The position numbers and the translations under genes are program-made. Under the pieces are notes generated by a model that had not been told where the DNA came from, searched no databases, and saw only the letters and a list, made by a program, of their open reading frames with translations. From Cranoglanis bouderius (lineage: Eukaryota > Chordata > Actinopteri > Siluriformes > Cranoglanididae), in contig CM042541.1 in NCBI GenBank assembly GCA_023630585.1, positions 17,383,501 to 17,447,500 on the forward strand: 64,000 bases of DNA, given 5' to 3'. Positions 22,627 to 42,880 of the stretch are shown piece by piece (within the stretch, counting starts at the first letter, position 1; each line of letters opens with the position of its first letter).

Positions 22627-22627
22627 A

Positions 22628-24160
22628 CAGTTGCAATCAAAATTATTCAACCCCCATTGCAAATCAGGTTTATTGTCAAAATTTACAGACTTTCAGCTGT
22701 TTGCAATGAACAAATCAAACAACAGCAATTGAAATAGTTCAACACAATGAATGCTTCAAGTGGTTTCCCCAAATTCAACTGAAAATTCAACTTATAATGA
22801 CTTCTCCAGTCTCAAAATTATTCAACCCCCTGAATAGAATCCCTCACAGCAGCACAAATATGCAAACAAGCACACTTCATCAAGGGCTTCATTAGTTGCA
22901 CCAGGTGTGCTTGAGCTGGAACACATGAAATACCTGAACTGGCTAGGGTTGAGGGTTTGTTGAGTGTCACGTTTGACTGCAGAATGGTCCAAAAAGGAAC
23001 AGGGTACAAAAAGATAGTGAAGGCACTGCATGTTCCTAGAGACACCGTTAGAAGCATAGTTCGCAAGTTCAAAGTTAAGGGAACAGTGGTTACACTACCT
23101 GGACGGGGCCGAAAAAGGAAGCTATTAACGGCTGCAACCAGATTTCTGAGAAAGCAGGTTGTGAAAAACCCTTGAGTGACTGCAAAAGACCTGCAGCAAG
23201 ACTTGTTGGCAACAGACACTGAGGTTTCAGTGAGCACAGTAAGGCACATACTAAATGCAGAAGGTTTCCATGCCAGAACTCCAAGACGTACACCACTACA
23301 GACCCAAAAGCACAAGAAAATTGGCTCCAATATGCTCAAAATCATATAAATAAGCCACAGTAGTTTTGGGATTCTGTTCTGTGGAACTTTCGACACGATG
23401 GATCAGCAGTATGTCTGGAGGAAGAAGAATGAAGCATACACTGAAAAGAACACTGTCCACAGTCAAGCATGGTGGTGGCTCAGTGATCCTCTGGGGGTGC
23501 TTTGCATCCTCTGGCACAGGAAAACTGCAGTGTGTGGAAGGCAAGATGGATTCATTGAAGTATCAGGAAATCCTAGAAGAAAACGTCATGCCATCTGTGA
23601 GGAAGCTGAAGCTTGTGCGTCATTGGACCTTCCAACATGACAATGATCCCAAGCATACCTCAAATTCCACCAAGGCTTGGTTGCAGAAGAAGTCCTGGAA
23701 GATTCAACAGTGTCAATCATTCACCTGACTTGAACCCCATAGAAAATCTCTGGTGGGATTTGAAGAAGGTGGTTGCAGCACACAAACCCAAGAATATTAC
23801 TGAACTGGAGGCCATTGCTCATGAGGAATGGGCTAAGATTCCTCAGGAACGCTACCAGAAGCTGGTGTCTGGCTATGCATCTCATTTGCAGCAGGTCATA
23901 ACAGCAAAAGGGTGATCTACTAAAGTAGATCTAAAGTACTAAAGATGCTTGCCATGAAGGGGTTGAATAATTTTGAGACTGGAGAAGTCATTATAAGTTT
24001 CATTTTCAGTTGAATTTGGGGAAACCACTTGAAGCATTCTTTGTGTTGAGCTATTTTAATTGCTTTTGTTTGATATGTTCATTGCAAACAGCTGAAAGAC
24101 TGTAAATTTTGTCAATAAACCTTATTTGCAATGGGAGTTGAATAATTTTGATTGCAACTG
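22628..24160 (+). mobile_element. Tc1-like element (CAGTTGCAATC family), 1,533 bp, frameshifted transposase
   Basis: TA precedes CAGTTGCAATCAAAATTATT at 22,628 and TA follows the complement at 24,160. Inverted repeats of about 205 bp carry outer and inner copies of aaaattattcaaccccc, an IR/DR layout. Transposase pieces: 22,957-23,175 (GTGYKKIVKALHVPRDTVRS, RGRKRKL), 23,366-23,728 (GGGSVILWGCFASSGTG, FQHDNDPKHTSN) and 23,613-23,915 (HSPDLNPIENLWWDLKK). The first catalytic aspartate region is frameshifted near 23,380. At least three frame breaks. Confidence 0.92.
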
Positions 24161-24162
24161 TA

Positions 24163-25158
24163 TGTAAAACAGTAAACAACAAATAAAAACACAGAAAAAG
24201 AGTACATTTAAAATATAAAGAAAATGTAATAATAAAAAAAATAAACAAGAAAGGTTAAAATGTTTTTTTTTTTATTAAAGGTTTTAAAAATCTAAATCAA
24301 CAATCAATCTAAATAACAACAACAACAACAACAACAACAGGTATTTATTGGTTTGTTTCTGTTTATTCAAGCCCATGATGTGTCATGGACATATATTAAA
24401 TTTTCTTGGTACAATTTTTAACATCATTTCACTGCCAGTCAACAAAGCTTAGAACGCTGTATTCTTCAAAGTGTACACCTCTCTGAGGTGTTAACCTTTA
24501 CATCACTTTTCTTTTGTCTCTAGAGGTAACCTGATACAGATGTTTAAATGCCTACAATGTACTGAGCAATGCAGCTCCAAAAAACCCCAAGCTGTTTACC
24601 CAGGGTTGATTCCGCTTGCCCAGCATGCTAGCCATTTCTCACTCCAGTCAAGCTTTCACTGGGACAGCTCTTGCTCTCCCTGTAGTGACTTGATTGTGGA
24701 TGCTTAGTGGAGCTGGTTTACCTGATCTGTCTGTTCCCTCTTGTGAGCACTGCCAGTGTGTAATTGGTCCATCTGCTCCATGTGTTTGAGGAATTGGTTC
24801 ACCTGGCAGGAGGTGTAGAGTAAGGTTTGTTCACACTCAGCTGGGCTTTAATGACTGACAGTAATAGGAACTGCTAGAGACAGTGCTTCATTCAGTCATT
24901 CTCTATGCAATCACTTTCCATGTTGTGACTTGTCTGCTGTTACCAAAAAAAAAAAAGTAATGTTTCTTATTGAGTCTATAAAACATTTCAGATGTGGTAA
25001 ATTAAGCAAGCTTAAGTCCATATTGACTCCCTTACTAACTTGCAGTCTGTGACAAGAGCTAGAATCCAGTGAAATCTTCCAACAGAACCGGTGTGTCCAG
25101 TCCTCAATAAATAGAAACTGTCACTGGCCTGGAGGCAAAGTCAGTAATATATACATAG

Positions 25159-25194
<36 letters not shown>

Positions 25195-25234
25195 GCTGCT
25201 CTTGAGATAATCCCGTAACCTCAGCAGAGTTCTG
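24163..25234. other. Intergenic, no gene seen
   Basis: (AAC)n at about 24,315-24,340 and a short (TA)n at 25,160-25,191. No conserved coding sequence. Confidence 0.55.
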
Positions 25235-25794
25235 TGTCACTGAAAATTCCACTGGATGAAGAGTGGTGGAGAGTTCTTTAATGTTGTATGACAAGAGCTA
25301 AGTAAGCTGGCAGCTGGGGCTTGCAATGTCTTCAGTGGGGCAGGGAAGCAGAGCAACATCCTCAGCGGAACAGGGAAGTGGGGCAATGTCCTCTGTAGGG
25401 TAGGGTGGGGGGCGGCGTCCTCAGTGGTGCGGGGTGGGGGGGGGCAACAAAAGTCTCCAAAAAACAACAAAGAAACAAACCAGGGATAGGGGAAAAGCAG
25501 GAACTAGGACCCAGGGAGCTAGGCTAAAACTTGAAAAAAAAAACACTATGCACAGGGCTAACAGTAACAGAAATCTCCCCCCACATGTAAACACAAGCAC
25601 AAACAAAAACTCACACATATAATGCTCCATCAGCTAAAGGAAGAAAACATGGGACTTAAATAATTAACTAATCAAGAAAATAACAAACAAATGAGAATGA
25701 TAAACACAGGAAATAAGACAGACAAGTTCTACATGGAAGGCGATGGTTCCCTCCAATGGCCCTCAAGGACGAACTACCCCTGGGGGCCGTGACA
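25235..25794 (-). mobile_element. Possible LTR-like segment
   Basis: On the minus strand it begins TGTCACGGCCCCCAGG and has TTAATTATTTAAGTCCC about 120 bp on, like a promoter. It ends TGACA near 25,235. A GC-rich imperfect tandem repeat of about 39 bp (four units, 25,315-25,435) lies inside. No target duplication found, so boundaries are uncertain. Confidence 0.4.
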
Positions 25795-25799
25795 TAGTG

Positions 25800-26246
25800 T
25801 GGTTGAATTCTTTCATCAGTACGTGTGCATTCATTTTCTATAACAGTAGCTCTGACATTCTAATACATTATTGTTCCTAAAGTAACAGCCCATAGGGACT
25901 TGTGCAGCAATTGTTCCACATAATAAAATAATAATAATAAACAGATTTTAAAAAATTACAAAGAAAAATGCATAATTGTTAATGTGGTGAAGCTTTCTGT
26001 TAGGAGACTTTATGTAATATTTATGGATGAGTCTCGAATGTCAGCACTTTCAGTCAGCAAACACAGAATAGTATTAAGAAGCAAGGCTAGGGCTGAATTC
26101 TTTCTAGCCCAGACTGTAGCCTCACACAGCCTACTGGTAACAATTATATCAGATGATTAAATAGAATGAAATGCCTCCTATATTTGATCTCCATTTGGGA
26201 TGATATTGTTCAGAACACATATCATCACAGCTGCTGATCTGTCTTT

Positions 26247-26339
<93 letters not shown>

Positions 26340-29089
26340 AATATAAAATAATTTGTCCCACTTCATTCTTAATATGCCATTAATGAGACTGACTCTAATG
26401 ATGCAATCCTAATAATCTCAATTGTCTCAGAAGAAATGAGATCCAATCACAATGCATACAGGACGGCAAGATCAAAGTTTTTAAAATCCAGATATCGATG
26501 TCCAACTACAGATGACATGTTTGTCAAAATGCTAAATGGTGCAAATGGGGTCAATGTGACACTTCTCTTTAAGTCTAACTAATCGGGAATCTGGCAAACA
26601 TACAATTTCAGAACAAAATGGATAGTTGTTTATTGAGATGACAATTATTTTATCCACCAGAGGAAATTGTCAGTGATGTGCCAACATTGTGATGGCTATT
26701 TTGCATTGAGAAAGCATATTTCTTTTTACATAAGCCAAGAACATTTGGTGTCTCAATATTATTTTGCAGTCCAGAATATGGATGGATTTTGGGAACTCAT
26801 GCGATTTTGTAAAGTGTGTTGTTCCAGTGAAACTGAAAGTGTTTCTACATACACAAAACAATGTTTGCACTGTGGCACAGCTGTAGTGCAGAGATAAATA
26901 GGCTGAAAACAAGCTGGACAGTATCTGGTATACTGAATCTACAGTTTTTCTGTTAAGCTCAGTACTGTGTTTCTGTTTCTGTGTTTACCTGTCTATATCT
27001 TAGGCCAATTTTCTCATGAGTGTTGAGCCTGAGCCCCCCCTAAGGTATATCCAAAATCAGATTAAGCAGGGTTCACTTTTGTTTATTATACTGAAATGTA
27101 TGATGTGTATAACTGTTGGCTAGAATGGGCAGCAAGCAAGAAGAACTGAAATGTTACGAATAATAAAAAAAAATCCTAGATCATGCATTAATCAAACATT
27201 AGTCTCACATTTAAATCAGTGTGCTTGTACACTTTTTTGGTTACAAGCTTCAGAATCTTGAAGGTTGAAATTTGATTAGCTATCAACCCTTTCATGTATT
27301 TTTAATTGGTTCATACACATTAGCGTTTTGGAGCTAAATATAGTCACTGAATTAAAAGACATGATCATGGCCAAATAATTTTCAAGCACTTATTTCTACA
27401 AATTATTTGCCAGTCTAACAAGATAATTTCAAGCTTGAAATGTGTAAAATTGTCTTGAATAGGCTTAACAATCATGTTTATCATAATCTCACAATGAGAA
27501 ATGAATGATCTTTTTAAAGGTTTTGTGCGTGCTTAATTTTTGTTTAGTTTGTCATTTAAAAAAAAGCAATCAAATGGCAGAAGCCTCTAATGACTTTTCC
27601 CCTTTTAATACATAATGCAGGCAGAGACTGCAAAGTGTACTGTAAACAGCTTAGTGTTTAGTCTAGCTTAGTGTTTTTAGCAGTTCTAGCACATCATTAA
27701 TGTATTATTAGAAATCTTACTGAATTTCTTGGTAGGAATACACCTAATATACTTGCACAAAAATGGTTAGTCCATACAGAAGAATGTGATTTGAGCTTTA
27801 GTTAGTTCTTTAGTTATTACTCCTCACACCATTTCAGTGTGAATCCATACCTTGACACAACTGGCACTCAAGCAAATTGGGTCTAAAAAGTCATCTCCTG
27901 TTAATGCCAAGTTTCCTTTTTTGCTAATGGATATTACTTGCATACCACCTCTCATGTACATCACAATGCCATTAGAGGAGCTGAACAATGTGATGACTCC
28001 TGGGTTTCTGTCACTCCTGCCTTAAGCTTTAAGTGTATTTCCACCCAGGAGGCCCTCATCCTATCAGCCAGAGAACTATTCGATGTAAGGAAACATTTCT
28101 TTCTGATTCCCATAACATACATGAAGACCACCTATGCAATGCTGGCTCCACGGGCCTGCCATGTCTCCTTCAGCAGGTGTTCATTTTTTTCAGCTCCAGT
28201 TGGCTCATCACCAGAGATCAGCATTCATAATTAAATAAGCATTACTTTGGATTTTTTTTATAGTATTAAATTTTATCTAGTATTATGCATGTGGAGAAAC
28301 AAAAATCAGTGACAGGGTAGTGTGATACTGCCTACTTTTAAGTGGAGTTACAATTACCATTAAGAATATTGTCCAATAAAAACACACTTAAAATTGTTTT
28401 ATTTCTCATTTCTCTGACAGTGGAGACTTCTTCCATAAATATTGAATACATTTCTCCTGTTAGAAAGCTTCATCATATCAACAGTTATAGGTTTGTTATT
28501 TTCTTAAATAACAACACATTTTAGTGTGGTTATTAGTCTTCTATTACACACCTGGAGAGTCTTCCATACAAGTCCCTCTGTAAGATGTTACCTTATTGTA
28601 CATTCCATTTATTAATACAACATCATCAGTATCAATCATCTGACGGCTATATGATGAACAGCATGAGTTTTACATACAGAAAGTAGCCTGTCTATGAATC
28701 GCATATTAACAGGGAATGACCACAGGAACTCTCTATTGATAGCCAGGTTTTAACAGTTAATTTCAGGCCAGTTTTTAACTAAATTACATTTTGTTTTGTT
28801 TAATTGTATAAATTGTCATTAAATTGTAAGTTATTTATAATACAAAGAGAAAGAAAGACTAATCGTGCTGAAATCAGTTTTATGTAGAATATGCTAAATC
28901 TTGAATAGCAAAGAAACTTAAACCTGTAAGTCTGAAGACTGGCGTCATGCCCTGACCCTTCATCACTGAACTACAGCAAGAAAATTAAGTTATTCTATTC
29001 TTCTTCAAACGATTTAACAGTCTCTGTTTCTCTGGTATTATTTATTCTGAGGTTATGACAGTTCTGCTTGACAGTTCAGTGGTTATTGA
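25800..29089. other. Long AT-rich intergenic stretch with a TG microsatellite
   Basis: (GT)n spans 26,250-26,337. No exon-like or RNA gene-like sequence was recognised. Open frames such as 26,667-26,897 and 27,938-28,234 lack motifs. Confidence 0.55.
26250..26337. repeat. (GT)n microsatellite
   Basis: About 44 GT units, uninterrupted. Confidence 0.95.
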
Positions 29090-29095
29090 GTCATT

Positions 29096-29938
29096 AACTG
29101 TGTTCGACTTCATGCGACACTGCGCAGACCGATCGTCGGCTGACTTTTTGTCCGACTTGAGATGCCGCCGATGCCACGTCACTGTGACGTATGGCGTCAA
29201 CGTACCGTGATATCGATACGAGAGCAGTCGGCTCCCTCAGTCAGCGCAGCTTCTCCAGAGTGGTTGCACGAGTATTAACCTATTCAGTGAAAAGTGTTTC
29301 TGGTTGCTACATGTAAAATTCGGACGTCTGTTTATCTGAGAAATATTACATCTAATCCACTTCGTCTGCGATAAAGAAAGCAAACACCGCATGAATGTCA
29401 CTACAGGAAGCAGGAAGTGTCCGACTTGACGGTTCCGTTTTCAACTCCTCCCCTGACTGCAAGCGGCAACTCTCGCTGATCAGTTACATCCAGCAGAAGT
29501 TGAACACACTGAGTATCACACTAGCACCTGCAACTCCCAAAGGTGCAGAATTCAACTCCCATGATCCTCAGATCCTGAAACTCAACACATGACCTCCAGT
29601 CAAGCACCTATCTCCGTTAAAAATCACCTGATTACTTATGGTCCTCACCTGTTTGCAGTTAGACTACTTGCATTAAATAACTCAGACTCTCGGTAATACT
29701 TTGTGAAGTCACACTCCAGTGTTATGTCTGTGGTGATTTCAAGCCTTTATTATCTGCTTGTCTTCGTTAGTGTTTTTACTGTGGCCTGCTTCACATTTAC
29801 TGAGTCAGTCTTGTCTAGTTTTTGCCTGTTTTCTGATCACTTGACCATTTCTGAGAATTACCTAGCCTGTTTTATTTCTGTGCTACACTGGTTCTAATAA
29901 AAGCAGAAAACTCACACTAGCAGGTCTACTTCATGACA
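29096..29938 (+). mobile_element. CpG-rich LTR-like element
   Basis: 29,100-29,300 is rich in CpG (cgacttcatgcgacactgcg, gtcggctgac) unlike its surroundings. 29,396-29,938 runs TGTCA to TGACA with attaaataactcag at about 29,675 and ctaataaaagc at about 29,895, as in an LTR promoter and polyadenylation site. GTCATT occurs at 29,090-29,095 and 29,939-29,944, a candidate target duplication for the larger interval. The family is not recognised. Confidence 0.45.
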
Positions 29939-29944
29939 GTCATT

Positions 29945-31424
29945 CCTTCTGAAAGATCTCTGAACTACAGGAATGACTGTTTATGATGATTCATCATGAA
30001 ATTGTGTAATTATACCACTTAGCACACTAATCAGCAAGAAAACATCAGTAACAAATGCATATAAGCCTCAAGCTCTGGAATTATTTTCCTGTAAACCTGT
30101 GAGCTATTGATACACTTAACACTTTAAAAGGGAGTCTGAAAACTCTGTTATATAATGCTGGATTTGGTTAAGATTTTTGTCTTTGCTTGTTTGTTTTTTG
30201 TCTTTGTGTTTAAATACTAGCCCCACCTAATAATCTTTGCATTTTAATGTGATATGAGTTCTAAAAGTACATTGTAAACCTGTTGTAAAAAGGGCTATAT
30301 TAACAAACACAAACAAAGCATAAGTAAATAAATAAATATAAATTAAATTATCATTATTGTTGTTGTTGGTGTTGTTGTAATGAAAGATGAATGAATGCTT
30401 AACAACACATCATAGAGGAGATGCTAAAAAATGTTATTACAGGCATCACTTAGCGACACTAATTCCGTCACTAGCTAGTGAGTATCAACTGAGGGAGGCT
30501 AAAAAGAACAAAAATCTCATAAATGTTCTGCCATTGTCTACCTGTCAGAAATCTCAAATCTACCACACTCTCTGAGACAGACAGGCAAAGACAAAGAGCT
30601 CCATGACTCAGCCTGGGAATGATGACGAGTTGAATGAACACACATTCTATATTTGTCTGTGACTTGCTGATCCTACCACTCTGTCCAAGTGACTAATACT
30701 GACTGTGCTACAGGGCATAAAGAAATGTCATCATAAACTCAGAAACTTTTATCTGTAATTCAGAGATGACTTTAGAGAAAAAGACTTAGGCAAGCCAGTG
30801 AAGCATGGATTTTGATGAGATTGAAATTACACAGTTCTACAAGAGAAAGTGAAGCTAATATTACTCATATCAGGAAAGAGAAGTCACCATTATATGCATA
30901 AAATAATTAATTGACTCATTTGTCATATGTGTCTTATTCCTGTTCTTTTATAGGTTAGTTCCCTTTTTCATAAAAGTACCAGGTCTTTAATTGCTCTTGA
31001 TTATTTGATTTCAGTGTTTTTGAAAATTAGGAGAGAGCAAAAATGTTACATTCAAATCACTATGATCCTGATCTCACGAAATAAAATTGCATAAATACAA
31101 ACAAGTGAAGGTGGTTACATTTTATTTAGATTAATACAAATGTAGTAAGAAATGTTATAACTGCTAAGCTTACCCTTAACCCTAAACATAATCTCTATAA
31201 CTTCATACACATTTATGCAAATTATTATGATTTTTTTTTTTACAAGATCAAGAAGCTAAAATGATCTGCCATCTCTGAACTGTAGACAATAACTCCTGTA
31301 TTAACAAATTTATTTATATATTAAAAATATGTTAGCATCACATGTCTAATAGAACATTCATATTCTGTTGCAGTGCAAAATAGATATAGAATGTATATAG
31401 AAGATAACATAGATATATAGATAT
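29945..31424. other. Intergenic, no gene seen
   Basis: AT-rich with short A and T runs. Nothing recognisable. Confidence 0.55.
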
Positions 31425-31425
31425 A

Positions 31426-32936
31426 CAGGTGCATCTCAATAAATTAGAATGTCGTGGAAAAGTTCGTTTATTTCAGTAATTCAACTCAAATTGTGAAACT
31501 CGTGTATTAAATAAATTCAGTGCCACAGACTGAAGTAGTTTAAGTCTTCGGTTCTTTTAATTGTGATGATTTTGGCTCACATTTAACAAAAACCCACCAA
31601 TTCACTATCTCAACAAATTAGAATATGGTGACATGCTAATCAGCTAATCAACTCAAAACACCTGCAAAGGTTTCCTGAGCCTTCAAAATGGTCTCTCAGT
31701 TTGGTTCACTAGGTAAGCCACAAACATTCATTGCCAAAGACGCTGGCTGTTCACAGAGTGCTGTATCCAAGCATGTTAACAGAAAGTTGAGTGGAAGGAA
31801 AAAGTGTGGAAGAAAAAGATGCACAACCAACCGAGAGAACCGCAGCCTTATGAGGATTGTCAAGCAAAATCGATTCAAGAATTTGAGTGAACTTCACAAG
31901 GAATGGACTGAGGCTGGGGTCAAGGCATCAAGAGCCACCACACACAGACGTGCCAAGGAATTTGGCTACAGTTGTCATATTCCTCTTGTTAAGCCACTCC
32001 TGAACCACAGGCAACGTCAGAGGCATCTTACCTGGGCTAAGGAGAAGAAGAACTGGACTGTTGCCCAGTGGTCCAAAGTCCTCTTTTCAGATGAGAGCAA
32101 GCTTTGTATTTCATTTGGAAACCAAGGTCCTAGAGTCTGGAGGAAGGGTGGAGAAGCTCATAGCCCAAGTTGCTTGAAGTCCAGTGTTAAGTTTCCACAG
32201 TCTGTGATGATTTGGGGCGCAATGTCATCTGCTGGTGTTGGTCCATTGTGTTTTTTGAAAACCAAAGTCACTGCACCCGTCTACCAAGAAATTTTGGAGC
32301 ACTTCATGCTTCCTTCTGCTGACCAGCTTTTTGAAGATGCTGATTTCATATTCCAGCAGGATTTGGCACCTGCCCACTCTGCCAAAAGCACCAAAAGTTG
32401 GTTAAATGACCATGGTGTTGGTGTGCTTGACTGGCCAGCAAACTCACCAGACCTGAACCCCATAGAGAATCTATGGGGTATTGTCAAGAGGAAAATGAGA
32501 AACAATGCAGATGAAAATGCAGATGAGCTGAAGGCCACTGTCAAAGAAACCTGGGCTTCCATACCACCTCAGCAGTGCCACAAACTGATCACCTCCATGC
32601 CACGCTGAATTGAGGCAGTAATTAAAGCAAAAGGAGCCCCTACCAAGTATTGAGTACATGTACAGTAAATGAACATACTTTCCAGAAGGCCAACAATTCA
32701 CTAAAAATGTTTTTTTATTGGTCTTATGAAGTATTCTAATTTGTTGAGATAGTGAATTGGTGGGTTTTTGTTAAATGTGAGCCAAAATCATCACAATTAA
32801 AAGAACCAAAGACTTAAACTTAAACTTAAACTTTTTTGGCATTGAATTTATTTAATACACGAGTTTCACAATTTGAGTTGAATTACTGAAATAAATGAAC
32901 TTTTCCACGACATTCTAATTTATTGAGATGCACCTG
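31426..32936 (+). mobile_element. Tc1-like element (CAGGTGCATCTC family), nearly intact
   Basis: TA flanks both ends (31,424-31,425 and 32,937-32,938). Terminal inverted repeats of about 200 bp start CAGGTGCATCTCAATAAATT, with an inner copy reading atctcaacaaattagaatat. Total 1,511 bp. It carries the transposase annotated at 31,688-32,608. Confidence 0.95.
31688..32608 (+). CDS. Tc1-like transposase, DD34E, short C-terminal truncation
   Basis: The 306 codons include an HTH region (QSAVSKHVNRKL), a basic GRKKCGRKRC linker, a second DNA-binding segment (SRATTHRRAKEFGY), then the catalytic core. VLFSDESKL, FQQDLAPAHSAKS and NSPDLNPIENLWG supply D, D and E with 34 residues between the last two. 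A GGxxxxMIWGAMSSAG-like block is present. The frame stops at TGA (32,606-32,608) right after SMPR. The same frame stays open for another 15 codons (IEAVIKAKGAPTKY, then TGA), so this looks like one CGA-to-TGA change near the normal C-terminus. The protein would cut and paste its element at TA sites in the nucleus. Activity is not predictable from sequence alone. Confidence 0.9.
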   Translation: MVSQFGSLGKPQTFIAKDAGCSQSAVSKHVNRKLSGRKKCGRKRCTTNRENRSLMRIVKQNRFKNLSELHKEWTEAGVKASRATTHRRAKEFGYSCHIPLVKPLLNHRQRQRHLTWAKEKKNWTVAQWSKVLFSDESKLCISFGNQGPRVWRKGGEAHSPSCLKSSVKFPQSVMIWGAMSSAGVGPLCFLKTKVTAPVYQEILEHFMLPSADQLFEDADFIFQQDLAPAHSAKSTKSWLNDHGVGVLDWPANSPDLNPIENLWGIVKRKMRNNADENADELKATVKETWASIPPQQCHKLITSMPR

Positions 32937-32938
32937 TA

Positions 32939-34267
32939 GATATAGAACGCTAAAAAGCTCAACTGCACTATATGAATGACTAAAAGTGATTATTGGACAA
33001 TTAGGCAAATGTATAATGGATGTGTATACAGTTAAACCAAGTCAAATCCTGATATAATTTCAGTAAAAGGGATCTTTTATCTATCTATCTATGCTATTAG
33101 ATATACAACTTGCTATTTGAGTTTTATCTTATTGTCACACAGAGAAATATTTCTAGTTGTCTATATCTATCTCTATCTGTCAACTCTTAATATGGACCCT
33201 TCTAAAAATTCTGAAATTTCACAAAATTCTGTAATTAGAAGATGATGTGAAGACACTATGAATATTGTAGCTTTAGTGAAGGCTGGGTCCTGAAAAATAC
33301 AGATTAGTCATTTACATATATTGTACGTTTGAAGCAGTCAAGAGCAGATTGGCCTCATTTCTACCATCTGCAAAGGCAAAAATGAGAGGATGAACAATGT
33401 CTGTGTTTAAATTACTTCAGAAAGAAGAAATTGTGTTGGACATAGAGAGTTCAATGCCAGAAAGAATAGCTGTTTTGATGAATAGTCTTTGATTATGGTC
33501 AATAAGGTATTTTTGGACAAATTCGAAAAGAAATTTGTTCACTTAATGAGGTTTTCCTTTCATCACAGCTCCTGGGGGTTTAAGAAATCACTTCCACATC
33601 TCTAAGAAAAACAATAATAATATCAGCAACACAAAAATATATATATCCCCAGTGGCTCTAACAGCAAATTCACAACAGCAATAATGTATTGTTTATCTGT
33701 AACTAAATTTTTTGTTCAATAAGGAATGATTTTATCAAGATTTAGCTTGATGTTGTTTCTTGACAACTCTTTCATAAAGAGGAGAATACTCAAAGTTTTA
33801 CATGCATTACCACTGCTCACGATATCCTGTTTGTTCTGCTGGAAGCTAAGCATGCTCTCTAGAGACATGGCTTAGCAGACTCATTTCACACTCTCAGCAT
33901 TGTAAAAACCAATTGAAGCAACTATGAAATATTTAAGAGTGCACATTTAGCCTTTCCACAATGATAATTTGCTCCTTTTAATTCAGTAAATTTTGTTCTC
34001 AAGGTCTTTAACTAGACACAGACTTAATTAATGCCAATAAGATTAAAAAGGACCTGTTAAAAGGCACCAGTTAGTATAGTAACTTATCATCTGCAAAGCT
34101 TAAGAACAACTTCCTTTCATGAAATGGCTAACTAAAACTGTGTGCTCCAGCATAAGGGGCAGAATGAAGGTTGTAAATTTACTATGCATATATAAAGCAA
34201 GTGGAGATTTACTTAGGGAAAAACAAGCTGAAAGTTATCCATTCAGAATACACTGAGTTGGCTGTTC
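32939..34267. other. Intergenic, no gene seen
   Basis: AT-rich with a short (ATCT)n near 33,077. No conserved coding sequence. Confidence 0.55.
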
Positions 34268-34646
34268 ATTAGATCCATCCATCTGTCACTATGCACTTTG
34301 TTAGTGTGTTACCTGGGCCATCAATGGAAAGTGACCACCACTGACCAGATATTATTTTAATTTTAGATCATTCTTAGCACAGCAGTGAGTTTATGTGGTC
34401 TTGGCATGAGTGTATCAGGTACAGCAATGTCACTGCTAAGAAATAGTCCACTGACCAAACTTATCCATCTAACATCAGGGTCAGAAACTGATATTAATGG
34501 GGGAAAAAGCTACAGGACGCACATAGGGCATGGAAAAAAGATGAGATGTAGTCACTAACTATACAAGGTAGAGTAATGATGTGGAAAAACAAGCATATGC
34601 AGTGTTTAAAAAACACAACAGTGTTACTGAACCTGATGTACCAACA

Positions 34647-34648
<2 letters not shown>

Positions 34649-34694
<46 letters not shown>
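34649..34694. repeat. (AC)n microsatellite
   Basis: About 23 AC units. Confidence 0.95.
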
Positions 34695-34696
<2 letters not shown>

Positions 34697-34719
34697 CTAG
34701 GCCAATGTAACTGTTGTGC

Positions 34720-34910
34720 TAAAAATTATTTATCTTCACCAACAGGGTTTAAGCTTGATGGTATTCTTAGCCCCCAACCTATTTAACTAGCATATGTTTT
34801 TGATAGACATGACTGTATGCTTCAGTACAGAGTACAGCACACAGAACACTTATGTATGTTGCTCTGGATAAGTGTGTCTGCTAAATGCTGTAAATGTAAA
34901 TGTAAATGGT
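34720..34910 (+). mobile_element. 5'-truncated LINE 3' end
   Basis: gatggtattcttag near 34,758 and gctctggataagtgtgtctg followed by (gtaaat)n match the 3' end of the LINE at 60,480-61,110. It consists of tail sequence only, as expected for a truncated retrotransposition. Confidence 0.7.
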
Positions 34911-35077
34911 GATTCACTGATGGATGGATTAGAGTGGGAACAGCACATGGGCTATATTAAGTCATTATAATGAGTGCAGCTACAATGTATTGGTACCTAA
35001 TAAAATGGCAACTCAGTGTATTTCTATATGGATAATTTCTTGTCTTTGGATTGGAGCCATTGATGAATGTGTGGTCA

Positions 35078-42503
<7,426 letters not shown>

Positions 42504-42880
42504 TCTTCAATCAACTCAGTCACCGAGCACCAGAAAACCTAAATGCCTTGCTAAGTTTGAACAAAAAAGCTGTCTTCCTAAGAAACCTGTGCAAAATTCA
42601 CCTATTATATATTATCTGTCAGGCAATGCAAAAACGTATTCAAATCTCATTCTGGGAACAAAAGTGCATGCCAGCAGACAGCCTGTGGAGCTTCATGAGG
42701 CCAGCAACTTCTAAAAATGATGTGAAGTAGTTTGCAGTTGTAACACACGTATGACTTATCAAAAGCACAATATCAGTAAAGAGGTATATATAGACTGAGA
42801 TGACAAGAGAACAAGACAAAGATGACAATAAGAATGAGGGGGTGCTAGCTCCTTAACTGTAAATTTATCTGTGGTAAGTA

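Larger units (their letters stand above)
34268..35020 (-). mobile_element. Non-autonomous fish element interrupted by a LINE tail
   Basis: Words ccatcaatggaaagtgacca, gatgtaccaacaccacacac and the edge tacctaataaaatggcaact belong to a repeat common in fish. It contains an (AC)n microsatellite (34,649-34,694). The segment 34,720-34,910 does not belong to it. A second piece lies at 53,060-53,117. Confidence 0.55.

Noticed and set aside
22818..23396. 192-codon minus-strand frame
   Set aside because: It is antisense to the Tc1 transposase at 22,628-24,160.
27938..28234. 98-codon frame as a small gene
   Set aside because: No motif, no splice or promoter context, and similar length frames occur by chance on both strands.
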